NCBI GenBank assembly: GCA_023424475.1
Contig: JAFADX010000360.1
Location: 1 to 27,504 of the forward strand
Direction of reading: 5' to 3'
Source: Pseudomonadota bacterium
Lineage (GTDB): Bacteria > Pseudomonadota > Alphaproteobacteria > Acetobacterales > Acetobacteraceae
Length of the DNA: 27,504 nucleotides
In this document: one piece after another, positions 15,012 through 22,910 of the stretch
Position numbering within the stretch: the stretch's first letter is position 1
Layout of the letters: each line of letters starts with the position of its first letter
The notes under the pieces: model-generated
What the model was told of the DNA's origin: nothing
The model's input: only the letters and a program-made list of their open reading frames with translations
Databases searched by the model: none
Position numbers and translations under genes: made by a program

Positions 15012-15998
15012 CTATTCGGGTTGCAGTCCCATCGCGGCGCCAAGGCTTCTAAACTCTGCGACCTCGCGGACCATGAGCGCGTGAAAGTCCTCTGGCCCGA
15101 GACCGACCGGCTCTGCGCCCAGCGCCGCCAGGCGCTGGCGCAGCGCCGGATCGCGCAGCGCGCCGTTGAACAGCGTCGCGATACGGTCGACGAGCACCCG
15201 TGGCATGCCCGCGGGGCCGGCCAGGCCGAACCAGGTTTCCGACCGCACGCCCCGGATGCCCTGCTCCTCGAAGGTCGGCACTTCGGGCAGGAAGTCGCTG
15301 CGCTTCTCGCTTGCCACGCCAAGCGCACGCACGGCGCCGGAGCGGATATGCGGCAGCGCCGAGTTGATCGAGGAGAACACCACCTTCGGGTCCCCGCTCA
15401 TCACCGCCTGGATGGAATCGTTGGAGCTGCGATAGGGAATGTGCCGCATCTTGATGCCGGTGGCGCGTTCCAGCATGCCGGCCATGAAATGCACCGTCGT
15501 GCCGATGCCGGACGAGGCATAGGCGATGTCTTCCGGCGGGCGTGAGCGCGCATAGGCGACGAATTCTGCGGCATTGCGCGCCGACAGCGCCGGATTGACC
15601 ACCATGACGTTCGGCGAGGTGGCGTAGAGCGAGATCGGCGAGAGGTCCGTGAGCACGTCGATCGGCAAATTGCGCATCGCCGCGGGCACGATGGTGATGG
15701 TGCCCGGGATGGCGATCAGCGTGTGCCCGTCCGGCGCTGCGCGCGCCACCAGGCCGGCCGCCAGCATGCCGCTCGCCCCCGGCCGGTTCTCGATGACGAT
15801 GGGTTGGGACAGGGCGGGGCGCACTGCCTCGGCCATCAGGCGGATGGCGACGTCGGTCACGCCGCCGGCGCCGAAGCCAACCAGGATGCGGATGGGACGG
15901 TCCGGCCAGGATTCGCCCTGTGCCGCCGCGCCTCGCGCCAGGCTGAACAGGGCGGCGCCGCCCGCCAACGCACCGCGCCGGGTGATGGTGTCATTCAT
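15012..15998 (-). CDS. Tripartite tricarboxylate transporter substrate-binding protein (Bug family)
   Basis: A 328-residue periplasmic binding protein. An arginine-pair signal peptide (TRRGALAGGAALFSLARGAAAQ) covers the first 27 or so residues. The mature part has Bug/TctC landmarks: WPDRPIRILVGFGAGGVTD, VIENRPGASG, then HIPYRSSNDSIQAVMSGD and PTFEEQGI. Bug proteins bind small carboxylates or related compounds for TctAB permeases; no permease gene is present here, so it may work with one elsewhere or as a sensor. The ATG at 15998 overlaps the hyuB stop (ATGA), making it the last gene of the hyu operon and linking its ligand to the HyuAB substrate. Confidence 0.93.
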   Translation of the reverse strand: MNDTITRRGALAGGAALFSLARGAAAQGESWPDRPIRILVGFGAGGVTDVAIRLMAEAVRPALSQPIVIENRPGASGMLAAGLVARAAPDGHTLIAIPGTITIVPAAMRNLPIDVLTDLSPISLYATSPNVMVVNPALSARNAAEFVAYARSRPPEDIAYASSGIGTTVHFMAGMLERATGIKMRHIPYRSSNDSIQAVMSGDPKVVFSSINSALPHIRSGAVRALGVASEKRSDFLPEVPTFEEQGIRGVRSETWFGLAGPAGMPRVLVDRIATLFNGALRDPALRQRLAALGAEPVGLGPEDFHALMVREVAEFRSLGAAMGLQPE

Positions 15999-17797
15999 GC
16001 TGTGTTTCCTTCCCGTGTCGTGTCGTTGCGGGCGGCCTCGCGCATCGCCGCGCGGCGCCGCTCCGTGCCGGGCCCGTCGAGCCCGCCATCCGATCTCAGC
16101 AGGACCCCGTAGGCCTCGGCGGCGTGGCCGCGCGTGACGTAGCCGGCGGCAATGTCGGCCAGCACGCGCTCGGGCTCGCGCTCCCAGGCGGGGCCGTAGC
16201 CGCCGCCACCGCCCGAGACGATGCGCATCACGTCGCCCGACTCGAGCGGATAGGTGCCCTTCCAGGCGCGCAGCACCTCGCCGTCCCTGCGGGTGATCTC
16301 GACCACGCAGGTCGCGCCGGCGCCGCCGCCCATCAGCCCCCAGGGCGGGCATTGGCTGCGCTCGAATTTCAGGCTGACCTTGCAGGCGCCGAGGATGCGG
16401 TAGGTCTTCTCAACCCCGATCCCGCCGCGCCGCCGCCCCGGCCCGCCACTGTCCGGGCGCAGCGCCTTGCCGGTCAGCAGGAAGGGATAGAGCGCCTCCT
16501 GCATCTCCACCGGGATGTCCGGCACGTCGCCATGCGCGTTGGATCGCAGCGGGAAAGCGCCATCCTCCTCGGCCGTCGCGCCCCAGCCGCCGGTGGCGGT
16601 GTCGAGATTGGCGAAGAGCTCGCCATTGGCCAGCCGCCCGAAGATGGTGTGGACGCCATAGGTGCCGTGATGCGCCGCGGCCGCGCGCGCCGGCAACGCC
16701 TCGCCCAGCGCGCGCAGGATGGTGTCCACCACCGTCGGGATGGTGTTGCCCGATCCGCCGATCGGCGCATCCGGCCGCGCGGTGAGGAAGGTGCCGTCCG
16801 GCGCCTCGATGCGCAGCAGGTCGAAATCGCCCTGGTTCACCGGCTCGTCGGGCGTCAGCACGTATTTCGCGGCGATGCGCGCCGCGGCGACGGCACCGCC
16901 GTTGCGCCCCGCATTGGACGGCCCGGCCATCTGCGGGCCGAGGCCGGAGAGATCGACCGTCAGCTTGCCCTCCGCCGCGCGCACCGCGACGCCGACCGGC
17001 ACGCGCACGCCGCCCTCGCCGTCGAGGAAGCTCTCCGCTCGGTACTCTCCGGGCGGGATGGAGGCGATCACGGCGCCGGCCGCCGCCGCCGCCTGGCGCC
17101 GCATCGCCGCCATGGTCGCGCGCAGCATGCCGGTGCCGCGCCGCCGCGCCACCTCCAGCACCATGTCCCGGCCGAGCAGACAGCCGGCGAGCTGCGCCTC
17201 GAGATCCCCCAGCAGCAAGCGCGGGAAGCGCGAATTGACGGCGCAGAGGCGGAACATGTCCTCCATTCGCCGGCCCGCGTCGAGCAGCCGCACGCTCGGC
17301 AGTTGCAGCCCTTCCTGCCAGACATCGGTCGTGCTGGTGCCGGTGCTCGACCCCGGCGTCGATCCGCCGACATCGATCCAGTGCACGAGCACGGCGAAGA
17401 AGCCGAGCAGCGGCCCGTTCGCCGCCCCGCCCTCGCGCACCGGCGTGGAGAGCACGACGTTGTTGAGGTGCTGGCCGAGCGTCGCGGCGGAATTGGTCAG
17501 CACCGCATCGCCGTGGCGCAGCGCCTCGGCGCCATGGGTGTCGATCGCCTCCCGCACGCCGGTGCCGAGCGCATTGGCAACGAAGATCGGCAGGCTGCCG
17601 CGCGACTGCGCGATCAGCGCACCGTCGGGGTCGACCAGCCCGACCGCGTAGTCCTTGTACTCCTGCACCAGCGGGCTGAAGGCGGTGCGCTCGATGTTGC
17701 GCTCGATCTGGTTGGGGATGGAGAGGATCTCGTGGCGCAGGATCTCGAGCTCGATCGGATCGTGCGCGTCGGCATCAGTGGGCAGGGCGTCGTTCAT
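15995..17797 (-). CDS. hyuB: Hydantoinase B/oxoprolinase subunit
   Basis: A 600-residue HyuB-type subunit of an ATP-dependent hydantoinase/oxoprolinase/acetone-carboxylase-like enzyme. Family landmarks are visible: ELEILRHEILSIPNQI near the N-terminus, FSPLVQEYKDYAVGLVD, then VLVHWIDVGG with a following serine/threonine stretch, PIGGSGNTIPTVVD in the middle and GGGGYGPAWEREPE near the end. Its length is normal for the family. The ATG at 17797 overlaps the hyuA stop. HyuA and HyuB act as a complex that hydrolyses a cyclic amide such as an N-methylhydantoin or 5-oxoproline at the cost of ATP. The actual substrate cannot be read from sequence. Confidence 0.93.
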   Translation of the reverse strand: MNDALPTDADAHDPIELEILRHEILSIPNQIERNIERTAFSPLVQEYKDYAVGLVDPDGALIAQSRGSLPIFVANALGTGVREAIDTHGAEALRHGDAVLTNSAATLGQHLNNVVLSTPVREGGAANGPLLGFFAVLVHWIDVGGSTPGSSTGTSTTDVWQEGLQLPSVRLLDAGRRMEDMFRLCAVNSRFPRLLLGDLEAQLAGCLLGRDMVLEVARRRGTGMLRATMAAMRRQAAAAAGAVIASIPPGEYRAESFLDGEGGVRVPVGVAVRAAEGKLTVDLSGLGPQMAGPSNAGRNGGAVAAARIAAKYVLTPDEPVNQGDFDLLRIEAPDGTFLTARPDAPIGGSGNTIPTVVDTILRALGEALPARAAAAHHGTYGVHTIFGRLANGELFANLDTATGGWGATAEEDGAFPLRSNAHGDVPDIPVEMQEALYPFLLTGKALRPDSGGPGRRRGGIGVEKTYRILGACKVSLKFERSQCPPWGLMGGGAGATCVVEITRRDGEVLRAWKGTYPLESGDVMRIVSGGGGGYGPAWEREPERVLADIAAGYVTRGHAAEAYGVLLRSDGGLDGPGTERRRAAMREAARNDTTREGNTA

Positions 17798-19866
17798 CGG
17801 GCGGCCTCCTCAGGCGCGACGCGGATGGCGATCTCGCCCAGCGCGCCGATGGTGGCGGTGTCGCCATCGCCAAGCAGCGTGGTGGAGCCGTATTCCTCGA
17901 TCACCGCGGGCCCGGTCAGCACGAAGCCGACGGGCAGCTCGTCGCGCTGCCAGACCGGAGCCTCCGCCCAGCCGTCGCGGCCATGCAGCGGACGGTGCGT
18001 GATCGGCGTCGGAACGCTGCCCGGCGGCGCGGCAGGCGAGACGGCGGCGAGGTCCGGCCGCGGCGTCCGCCCTTCCGCGATGACGCGCAGGCCGACCACC
18101 TCCGGCGCGAATTCCTCGCCGAGGTTGCGGCCGAAGCGGGTGCGATAGACGCTCTCGAAGGCCTCGCGCAGGGCTGCGGCGTCCGGCGTGTCGGCGATGT
18201 CCACCAGCACGGCGTGGCGCTGGCCGCGATAGCGCATCTCGGCCTGATGGCTGAAGCGTGCCGGGATGTCGCCGAATTCCCGCTGTGCCGCCTCGCGCGC
18301 CTCGGCTTCCAGCGCGGCCAACGCGGCGGCAAGGCTCGCTATTCCCGCGGACGAGAGATCCGCCACCAGGCTGCGCGCCACATCCAGCCGTGCGCCAGCG
18401 AGCAGCATGCCGGTTGCCGAGAAATTCCCCGGCTGCGGCGGCACGATCACCAGCGGGATGCCAAGGCCGCGGGCGAGATCCGCCCCGAAGATCGGCCCGC
18501 CGCCGCCGAAGACCATCAGCGCGAAGTCGCGCACGTCATGGCCGCGCGCGACGGTGATCTCCTTCACCGCGCCGGCCATCAGTGTGGTGGCGAGATCCAG
18601 CACGCCGCGCGCGACGCGCGCCGTCGCCTCGGCACCGTCGCCATAGCCGAGCGGCCGCGCGACCTTGTCGCGGATCGCCGCCGCCGCCGCGCCGGCATCC
18701 AGCGCCAGCTTGCCGCCGAGGAAATTCGCCCCGCCAATGCGCCCCAGCATCAGGTTCGCGTCGGTGACCGTCGGTTCCGTGCCGCCACGGCCAAAGGCGA
18801 CGGGGCCGGGCTCCGACCCCGCGCTGCGCGGCCCGACGCGCAACCTGCCTTGCGCGTCCACCCAGGCGATGGACCCGCCGCCGGCACCGACCTCGACGAT
18901 GTCGAGCACCGGGCTGCGGATCGGGAAGCCATGCGCATAGCCGCCGACCCAATAGGTGGATTGCACGGCGAAGCCGCCATCCTCGACCAGCGCGCATTTC
19001 GCCGTGGTGCCACCCATGTCGAAGGCGACGACGCGCGGCAGGCCCAGGGCGCGCGCATACTCCGCCGCCGCGATCACCCCGCCGATCGGCCCGGATTCCA
19101 CCAGCGCGACGGGCCGCTCCACCGCGGCCGCGAAGGGCATCACGCCGCCATTCGACCCCATCATGGCGAGCGTCCCGGCGAAGCCTTCGCTGCCCAGCCG
19201 GTCTTCGAAGCCCTTGGCATAGGCGGCGATGGCCGGGCCGACATAGGCATTGGCCGCCGCCGTCGCGCTGCGTTCGTATTCGAACCATTCGCGCGTCAGC
19301 GCCGTGCCGCTGGTGACGTAGACGCCGGGCAGCGCCGCTCGCAGTAGGGCGGCCGCGCGCTCCTCATGCGCCGGATTGGCATAGGCGTTGAGGAAGGCGA
19401 CGGCGACCGCCTCGACTCCCGCGTCGCGCAGTGACGGCACCAGCGCAGTGAGATCATCCTCGTCGAGTGCCTCGATCACGCTGCCATCCGGGCCGATGCG
19501 CTCGGCGACCTCGAAGCGCAGCGCCCGTGGCACCAGAGGCGGCTCGCGTCGGAAGGTGAGTTCGAACGGTAACGGCCGGTTGCCGCGGCCGATCTCCAGC
19601 ACGTCGCGGAAGCCGCGTGTCGCGACCAGCGCGGTGCGCGCGCCGCGCCGCTGCAGGAAGGCGTTGATGACATGGGTGGTGCCATGCCGCAGCGAGGCCG
19701 TCGCGGCGGGTGCCACCTCCGCCTCCCGCATGCCCGTCACCACGCCGTCGACGAGCTTACCGTAGGTGGTCAGCGTCTTGCCGAAGCGGATGCGCCCGGC
19801 CTCGGGGTCGTAGACGGCGACGTCGGTGAAGGTTCCGCCCGTATCGGCGGCGACCAGATACGGCAC
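17794..19866 (-). CDS. hyuA: Hydantoinase A/oxoprolinase subunit
   Basis: A 690-residue HyuA-type ATPase subunit with the ASKHA fold. The N-terminal phosphate loop is DTGGTFTDVAVYD (about 8-20), a second is VVAFDMGGTTAKCAL (about 280), and the C-terminal domain has MVFGGGGPIFGADLARGLGIP and VPPQPGNFSATGM. Its length fits stand-alone HyuA. The start is a GTG at 19866, supported by GAGGGAG seven bases upstream. It is the first structural gene of hyuA-hyuB-Bug. The LysR gene lies upstream in the same direction, and a LysR-type inverted repeat sits about 80-100 bases before this start. Confidence 0.94.
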   Translation of the reverse strand: MPYLVAADTGGTFTDVAVYDPEAGRIRFGKTLTTYGKLVDGVVTGMREAEVAPAATASLRHGTTHVINAFLQRRGARTALVATRGFRDVLEIGRGNRPLPFELTFRREPPLVPRALRFEVAERIGPDGSVIEALDEDDLTALVPSLRDAGVEAVAVAFLNAYANPAHEERAAALLRAALPGVYVTSGTALTREWFEYERSATAAANAYVGPAIAAYAKGFEDRLGSEGFAGTLAMMGSNGGVMPFAAAVERPVALVESGPIGGVIAAAEYARALGLPRVVAFDMGGTTAKCALVEDGGFAVQSTYWVGGYAHGFPIRSPVLDIVEVGAGGGSIAWVDAQGRLRVGPRSAGSEPGPVAFGRGGTEPTVTDANLMLGRIGGANFLGGKLALDAGAAAAAIRDKVARPLGYGDGAEATARVARGVLDLATTLMAGAVKEITVARGHDVRDFALMVFGGGGPIFGADLARGLGIPLVIVPPQPGNFSATGMLLAGARLDVARSLVADLSSAGIASLAAALAALEAEAREAAQREFGDIPARFSHQAEMRYRGQRHAVLVDIADTPDAAALREAFESVYRTRFGRNLGEEFAPEVVGLRVIAEGRTPRPDLAAVSPAAPPGSVPTPITHRPLHGRDGWAEAPVWQRDELPVGFVLTGPAVIEEYGSTTLLGDGDTATIGALGEIAIRVAPEEAAR

Positions 19867-19946
19867 CCGCTTTCTCCCTCAATGGCTTGGCGGGGGAAGG
19901 TTGATCCGGGCGCGGTGGCGGAGCCAGCCCTCAGCTCGGACTGACC

Positions 19947-19967
19947 TTCGTGCAGATTCTGCACGAA
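19947..19967. promoter_or_regulatory. Candidate LysR operator for hyuA
   Basis: A perfect inverted repeat: arms TTCGTGCAGA and TCTGCACGAA around one T. The inner part fits the LysR-type T-N11-A rule (T at 19951, A at 19963). It lies between the LysR stop and the hyuA start. It is not followed by a T-run, so it reads as a regulator site rather than a terminator. Confidence 0.65.
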
Positions 19968-19972
19968 TGCGT

Positions 19973-20887
19973 TCAATCCGGTTGGGCGCGGTGCTGAGCG
20001 AGCAGCCGTTCGGCGACGTAGTCGGCAAACAGCCTGGTGCGCAGCGGCAGCCGCCGGTGCGCGAAGAGCACCCACATCGCCGGCGGGTCGCCATCGGCAT
20101 AGACCGAACGATAATCCGGCAGCAGCGCGACCAGGCGCCCATCCGCGATCGGAGCGCGCACCAGCGATTCCGAGAGGCGGGCGACACCCGCTCCGGCCAG
20201 GGCGAGTTCCCGCAGCATAATCCAACTGTCACAGGCCGTGTGCGAGCGCACCGGCTGGCCGATGATCGCGCCGGCCGCATCCTCGAAACACCATTCGCCG
20301 GGTTCGCTGACGGTGTGCGTCAGGCAGCGGTGCCGCGTCAGCTCGGCCGGGTTCCCCGGCGTGCCGTGCGCCGCCAGATAGCCTGGCGAGGCCACCAACC
20401 GGCGGCGATACTCATAGAGCCGCCGCCCCACAAGATCGGCATCGGGCCGCCGCCCGGCATGGATCGCAAGGTCGCAGGCGCCGTCGAGCAGGCGGATCGG
20501 CTCGAGTGCGATGGAGACCGAAATGCGGATCTCCGGCTGCCACGCGGCGAAGCCGGCGAGGACTTCCGGCAGATAGGCCGAGGCCGCGTAGTCATTGGTG
20601 GCGATACGCACCAGCCCCGCCGCGCGCCCCTGCAGCGCCCCGATCTCGTCGCGCAGCTGTGCCCATTCCGTGACGGCGCCGCGCGCCCAGGCGAGCAGCG
20701 CCGCGCCGGCATCCGTCGGTGCGAGGCTGCGCGTGGTGCGCAGCAGCAGACGCGCGCCGATGTCGGCTTCCAGCGTGGCGATGCGGCGGCTGGCCAGGGA
20801 GGGTGAGATGCCGATGTGTCGCGCCGCGCGGGCGATGCTGCCCTGCTCGGCCACGGCAACGAAGAGGCGCAGGGCATCGATATCCAT
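19973..20887 (-). CDS. LysR-family transcriptional regulator
   Basis: A 304-residue regulator. The N-terminal winged helix (about 1-60) has ALRLFVAVAEQGSIARAAR, then SPSLASRRIATLEADIGARLL and TRSLAPTDAG. A periplasmic-binding-like effector domain follows (about 88-295). It belongs to the subgroup with WCFEDAAG and a C-terminal PLRTRLFADYVAERL tail. It lies upstream of hyuA in the same orientation with 106 bases between, rather than divergent as is common for LysR. It probably controls the hyu operon through the inverted repeat at 19947-19967; the inducer is unknown. Confidence 0.92.
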   Translation of the reverse strand: MDIDALRLFVAVAEQGSIARAARHIGISPSLASRRIATLEADIGARLLLRTTRSLAPTDAGAALLAWARGAVTEWAQLRDEIGALQGRAAGLVRIATNDYAASAYLPEVLAGFAAWQPEIRISVSIALEPIRLLDGACDLAIHAGRRPDADLVGRRLYEYRRRLVASPGYLAAHGTPGNPAELTRHRCLTHTVSEPGEWCFEDAAGAIIGQPVRSHTACDSWIMLRELALAGAGVARLSESLVRAPIADGRLVALLPDYRSVYADGDPPAMWVLFAHRRLPLRTRLFADYVAERLLAQHRAQPD

Positions 20888-20961
20888 CGTCGTTTAACGC
20901 GCGGCTTGGGCTGCCCTCCGTCGCGCTGCTCCTTCCCGGATGGGTGCTGCGGGACAATCGT

Positions 20962-20984
20962 GCCACCGATACGCATATCGTGGC
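20962..20984. promoter_or_regulatory. Imperfect inverted repeat upstream of the LysR gene
   Basis: Core arms CGATA and TATCG around CGCA, extended on both sides by GCCA/TGGC pairing with one bulged C, giving nine pairs. It lies 75-97 bases upstream of the LysR start, a reasonable place for autoregulation, but it does not resemble the hyuA site. It could be chance in GC-rich DNA. Confidence 0.25.
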
Positions 20985-21008
20985 CAGTCACCCACTCCCG
21001 GGAGGTAG

Positions 21009-21425
21009 CTAGATCAGCAATAGGTCGCGGCACAGCGACCACGCCAGCACGGCGTCGGCATCATCTGCATCGGCCGGTGCCTCGCCATCGGGCGCCAGCC
21101 ACAGCATGACGACGCCCGCCTTGGTCCGCAGGCCCGCCGTCGTGGTGACCGGAAGGGCCGCGATCTGATGCCGAAGTGTCGCCTGCCGCTGCGCCAAAGC
21201 CTCCAACCGGGCGGCGACATCCGGCGGATAGCTGAACCGCACGAGGCGGTAGTACGGCGCGACGAGCCGCTCCTCCTCCGCGACGATCTCGAGCAGCTGC
21301 CGCCCGAGATCGACGACCAGGCTGTCGGGATCGGTGGCAGATGCAGCGGCCGCAACAGCCGCAGGATGCTGCACCCCCGCCAGCAGCGCCGCGACCATGC
21401 CGACCCGACGCGAGATCTTCGCCAT
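21009..21425 (-). CDS. Small exported protein of unknown function
   Basis: A 138-residue protein from the ATG at 21425. The first 29 or so residues look like a signal peptide (AKISRRVGMVAALLAGVQ, then an Ala-rich cleavage region), so it is probably exported. The mature part is helical (DSLVVDLGRQLLEIVAEEER, then ARLEALAQRQATLRHQIAALP) and ends in a short strand and acidic stretch (VVMLWLAPDGEAPADADD). I do not know a function. The frame is open to 21491, but those 22 extra residues precede a good signal sequence. A truncated homologue lies at 14793-14990. Confidence 0.65.
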   Translation of the reverse strand: MAKISRRVGMVAALLAGVQHPAAVAAAASATDPDSLVVDLGRQLLEIVAEEERLVAPYYRLVRFSYPPDVAARLEALAQRQATLRHQIAALPVTTTAGLRTKAGVVMLWLAPDGEAPADADDADAVLAWSLCRDLLLI

Positions 21426-21491
21426 GCTCAGCGGCCGGGGTGATGCTGAGCGGGCTGTCCTGCCGACGCAGCACACCGCGTTGCGCCGCAT

Positions 21492-21705
21492 GGAAACGTG
21501 ATAAATCGCTGCTCAGCCTGCGGCATGGCTTGTCTCCGTGCCAAGGGTCAGGCCGGGCGGTGGTGTTCGTAGCACCTCGCTCGGCCGCGCGCGGCGCGCG
21601 CCCGGACATGACCTGACACCGTCCTGGACCAGTCAAGGCGCAGCCTGGCGATCGTGATCTTGTGGTCGCGTCGCCAGCTACGGCTGCGGCTGATTTGCGC
21701 CGGAC
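21492..21705. other. Intergenic, no gene recognised
   Basis: Between the small exported protein and the small XRE gene. It contains a GC-only alternating patch around 21586-21602 but no recognisable gene, promoter or terminator. Confidence 0.35.
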
Positions 21706-21957
21706 CTACCCCGCCGCCTTCGCCTTGCGCGCCCGCGCCGCGATAGCCTGGTGCGGCTCCAGCAGCCGATGCGGCTGAACCCCCAGCGCCTCAGCGATCT
21801 TCGCCAGCACCTCGATGGTCGGGTTCCGGATCCCCCGCTCCACCCCGCTGATGTACGTCCGGTGGAGCTCCGCCTCAAAGGCCAGCTCCTCCTGACTGAG
21901 GCCGCGCTCGTCGCGCAGCCGGCGCAGATTGCGCCCCACGCGACGCCGGATGTCCAT
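21706..21957 (-). CDS. Small XRE-family regulator
   Basis: An 83-residue protein that is almost entirely a helix-turn-helix domain: RVGRNLRRLRDERGLSQEEL, then YISGVERGIRNPTIEVLAKI and LGVQPHRLLEP, with a short basic tail. It resembles restriction-modification controller and phage-type regulators. It is divergent from the GIY-YIG-like gene, with 178 bases between, and probably regulates that operon. Start is the ATG at 21957. Confidence 0.88.
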   Translation of the reverse strand: MDIRRRVGRNLRRLRDERGLSQEELAFEAELHRTYISGVERGIRNPTIEVLAKIAEALGVQPHRLLEPHQAIAARARKAKAAG

Positions 21958-22001
21958 GCGCAGTAGGGAGCCGCGGAGGGGGTCGCACCTCCACAGACGA
22001 T

Positions 22002-22018
22002 GAGTCTCATTTCGACTC
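22002..22018. promoter_or_regulatory. Candidate operator between small XRE and GIY-YIG-like genes
   Basis: Inverted repeat GAGTC and GACTC with a seven-base spacer, 45 bases upstream of the XRE start and 118 upstream of the divergent gene. Short arms make this weak evidence. A -10-like TATAAG lies at 22107-22112 in front of the divergent gene, with no clear -35. Confidence 0.3.
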
Positions 22019-22135
22019 GACTACCCCGCGAGCACCAAGCGATACCGGTCCCCGTCAGCCAGGCTCCTGCGTCTTACTCCGGCCGCACGCCGCCCAGACT
22101 GCATCCTATAAGTCTCACACCCGCCAGGACCCGCC

Positions 22136-22888
22136 ATGCGCACCGACCACGCCCCCGACCCGCCCGCGAGCCCCTCATCCAGCCCACATCTCCCCGCCAC
22201 CTCGGGTGACCCCGGCGACGCCGACGCCCTCGCCGCTCTGCAGCGCCTCTACGCCATCCTCGACGATCTCCGCGCCAGCTCAGGCGGGATGTCGTACCTC
22301 CGCGACGGCCTTCCCCCCGCCCTCGGCGCCCGCCGCGGCGTCTACGTCTTCTTCGAGGCGGGTGAGTACCGCGCCGGCTCCGGCACCGGGCCCAGGGTCG
22401 TGCGCATCGGCACCCACGGCCTCACCGCCGGCAGCCGCAGCACGCTGCGCTCCCGCCTCGCCAACCACCGCGGCTCCGAGAGCGGCGGCAACCAGCGCAC
22501 CTCGATCTTCCGTCGTCATGTCGGCGCCGCCCTCATGGCCGCCGGCAAGGTGCCGGCGGTCCCCGGCTGGCTCCAGGGCAGCAGCGCCCCTGCCACGCAG
22601 CGTGCGGCTGAACGCGCTGTCGAGGCGTTGGTCAGCCAGCACATCGGCGCCATGCCTTTCCTCTGGCTGCCGGTCGAGGATGCGGCCGGGCCCGACAGCG
22701 AGCGCGGGCTGATCGAGCGCAACGCCATCGCCCTGCTCAGCAGTCCCGCGGCCCGTCGCCTCGATCCACCCTCTCCGGCCTGGCTTGGCCGGCATGCCCC
22801 AGCGACGGCCGTGCGGGCCTCCGGCCTGTGGAACGTCCGCCATGTCGGCGAGGCCTGGGATCCCGCCTTCCTCGACCGCCTTGCCTAG
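22136..22888 (+). CDS. GIY-YIG nuclease-like protein
   Basis: A 250-residue protein. After a proline-rich tail of about 28 residues comes a domain with the order of GIY-YIG nucleases: RRGVYVFFEAG (GVY at 68-70), VVRIGTHGL (RIG at 90-92), a basic run STLRSRLANHRG with R107, then NQRTSIFRRHVG, and later ERGLIERNAIALL, which can supply the metal-binding Glu and the Asn. The YIG tyrosine is arginine here, so activity is uncertain. The start is supported by AGGA at 22126-22129. It is the first of three co-directional genes (next: DUF6884-like, 22 bases on). Confidence 0.65.
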   Translation: MRTDHAPDPPASPSSSPHLPATSGDPGDADALAALQRLYAILDDLRASSGGMSYLRDGLPPALGARRGVYVFFEAGEYRAGSGTGPRVVRIGTHGLTAGSRSTLRSRLANHRGSESGGNQRTSIFRRHVGAALMAAGKVPAVPGWLQGSSAPATQRAAERAVEALVSQHIGAMPFLWLPVEDAAGPDSERGLIERNAIALLSSPAARRLDPPSPAWLGRHAPATAVRASGLWNVRHVGEAWDPAFLDRLA

Positions 22889-22910
22889 CTGGTCGCGGGG
22901 GTCCGCTGAG

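Noticed and set aside
16124..19347. Two long plus-strand frames opposite hyuB and hyuA
   Set aside because: High GC keeps antisense frames open. Both translate to Arg/Ala/His-rich sequence without family motifs, whereas the minus strand encodes recognisable HyuB and HyuA.
20995..21004. CTCCCGGGAG palindrome upstream of the LysR gene as an operator
   Set aside because: Ten bases without a spacer or second copy; not distinguishable from chance.
21586..21602. GC-alternating self-complementary patch as a terminator
   Set aside because: Short, no T-run, and in GC-rich DNA such patches are common by chance.
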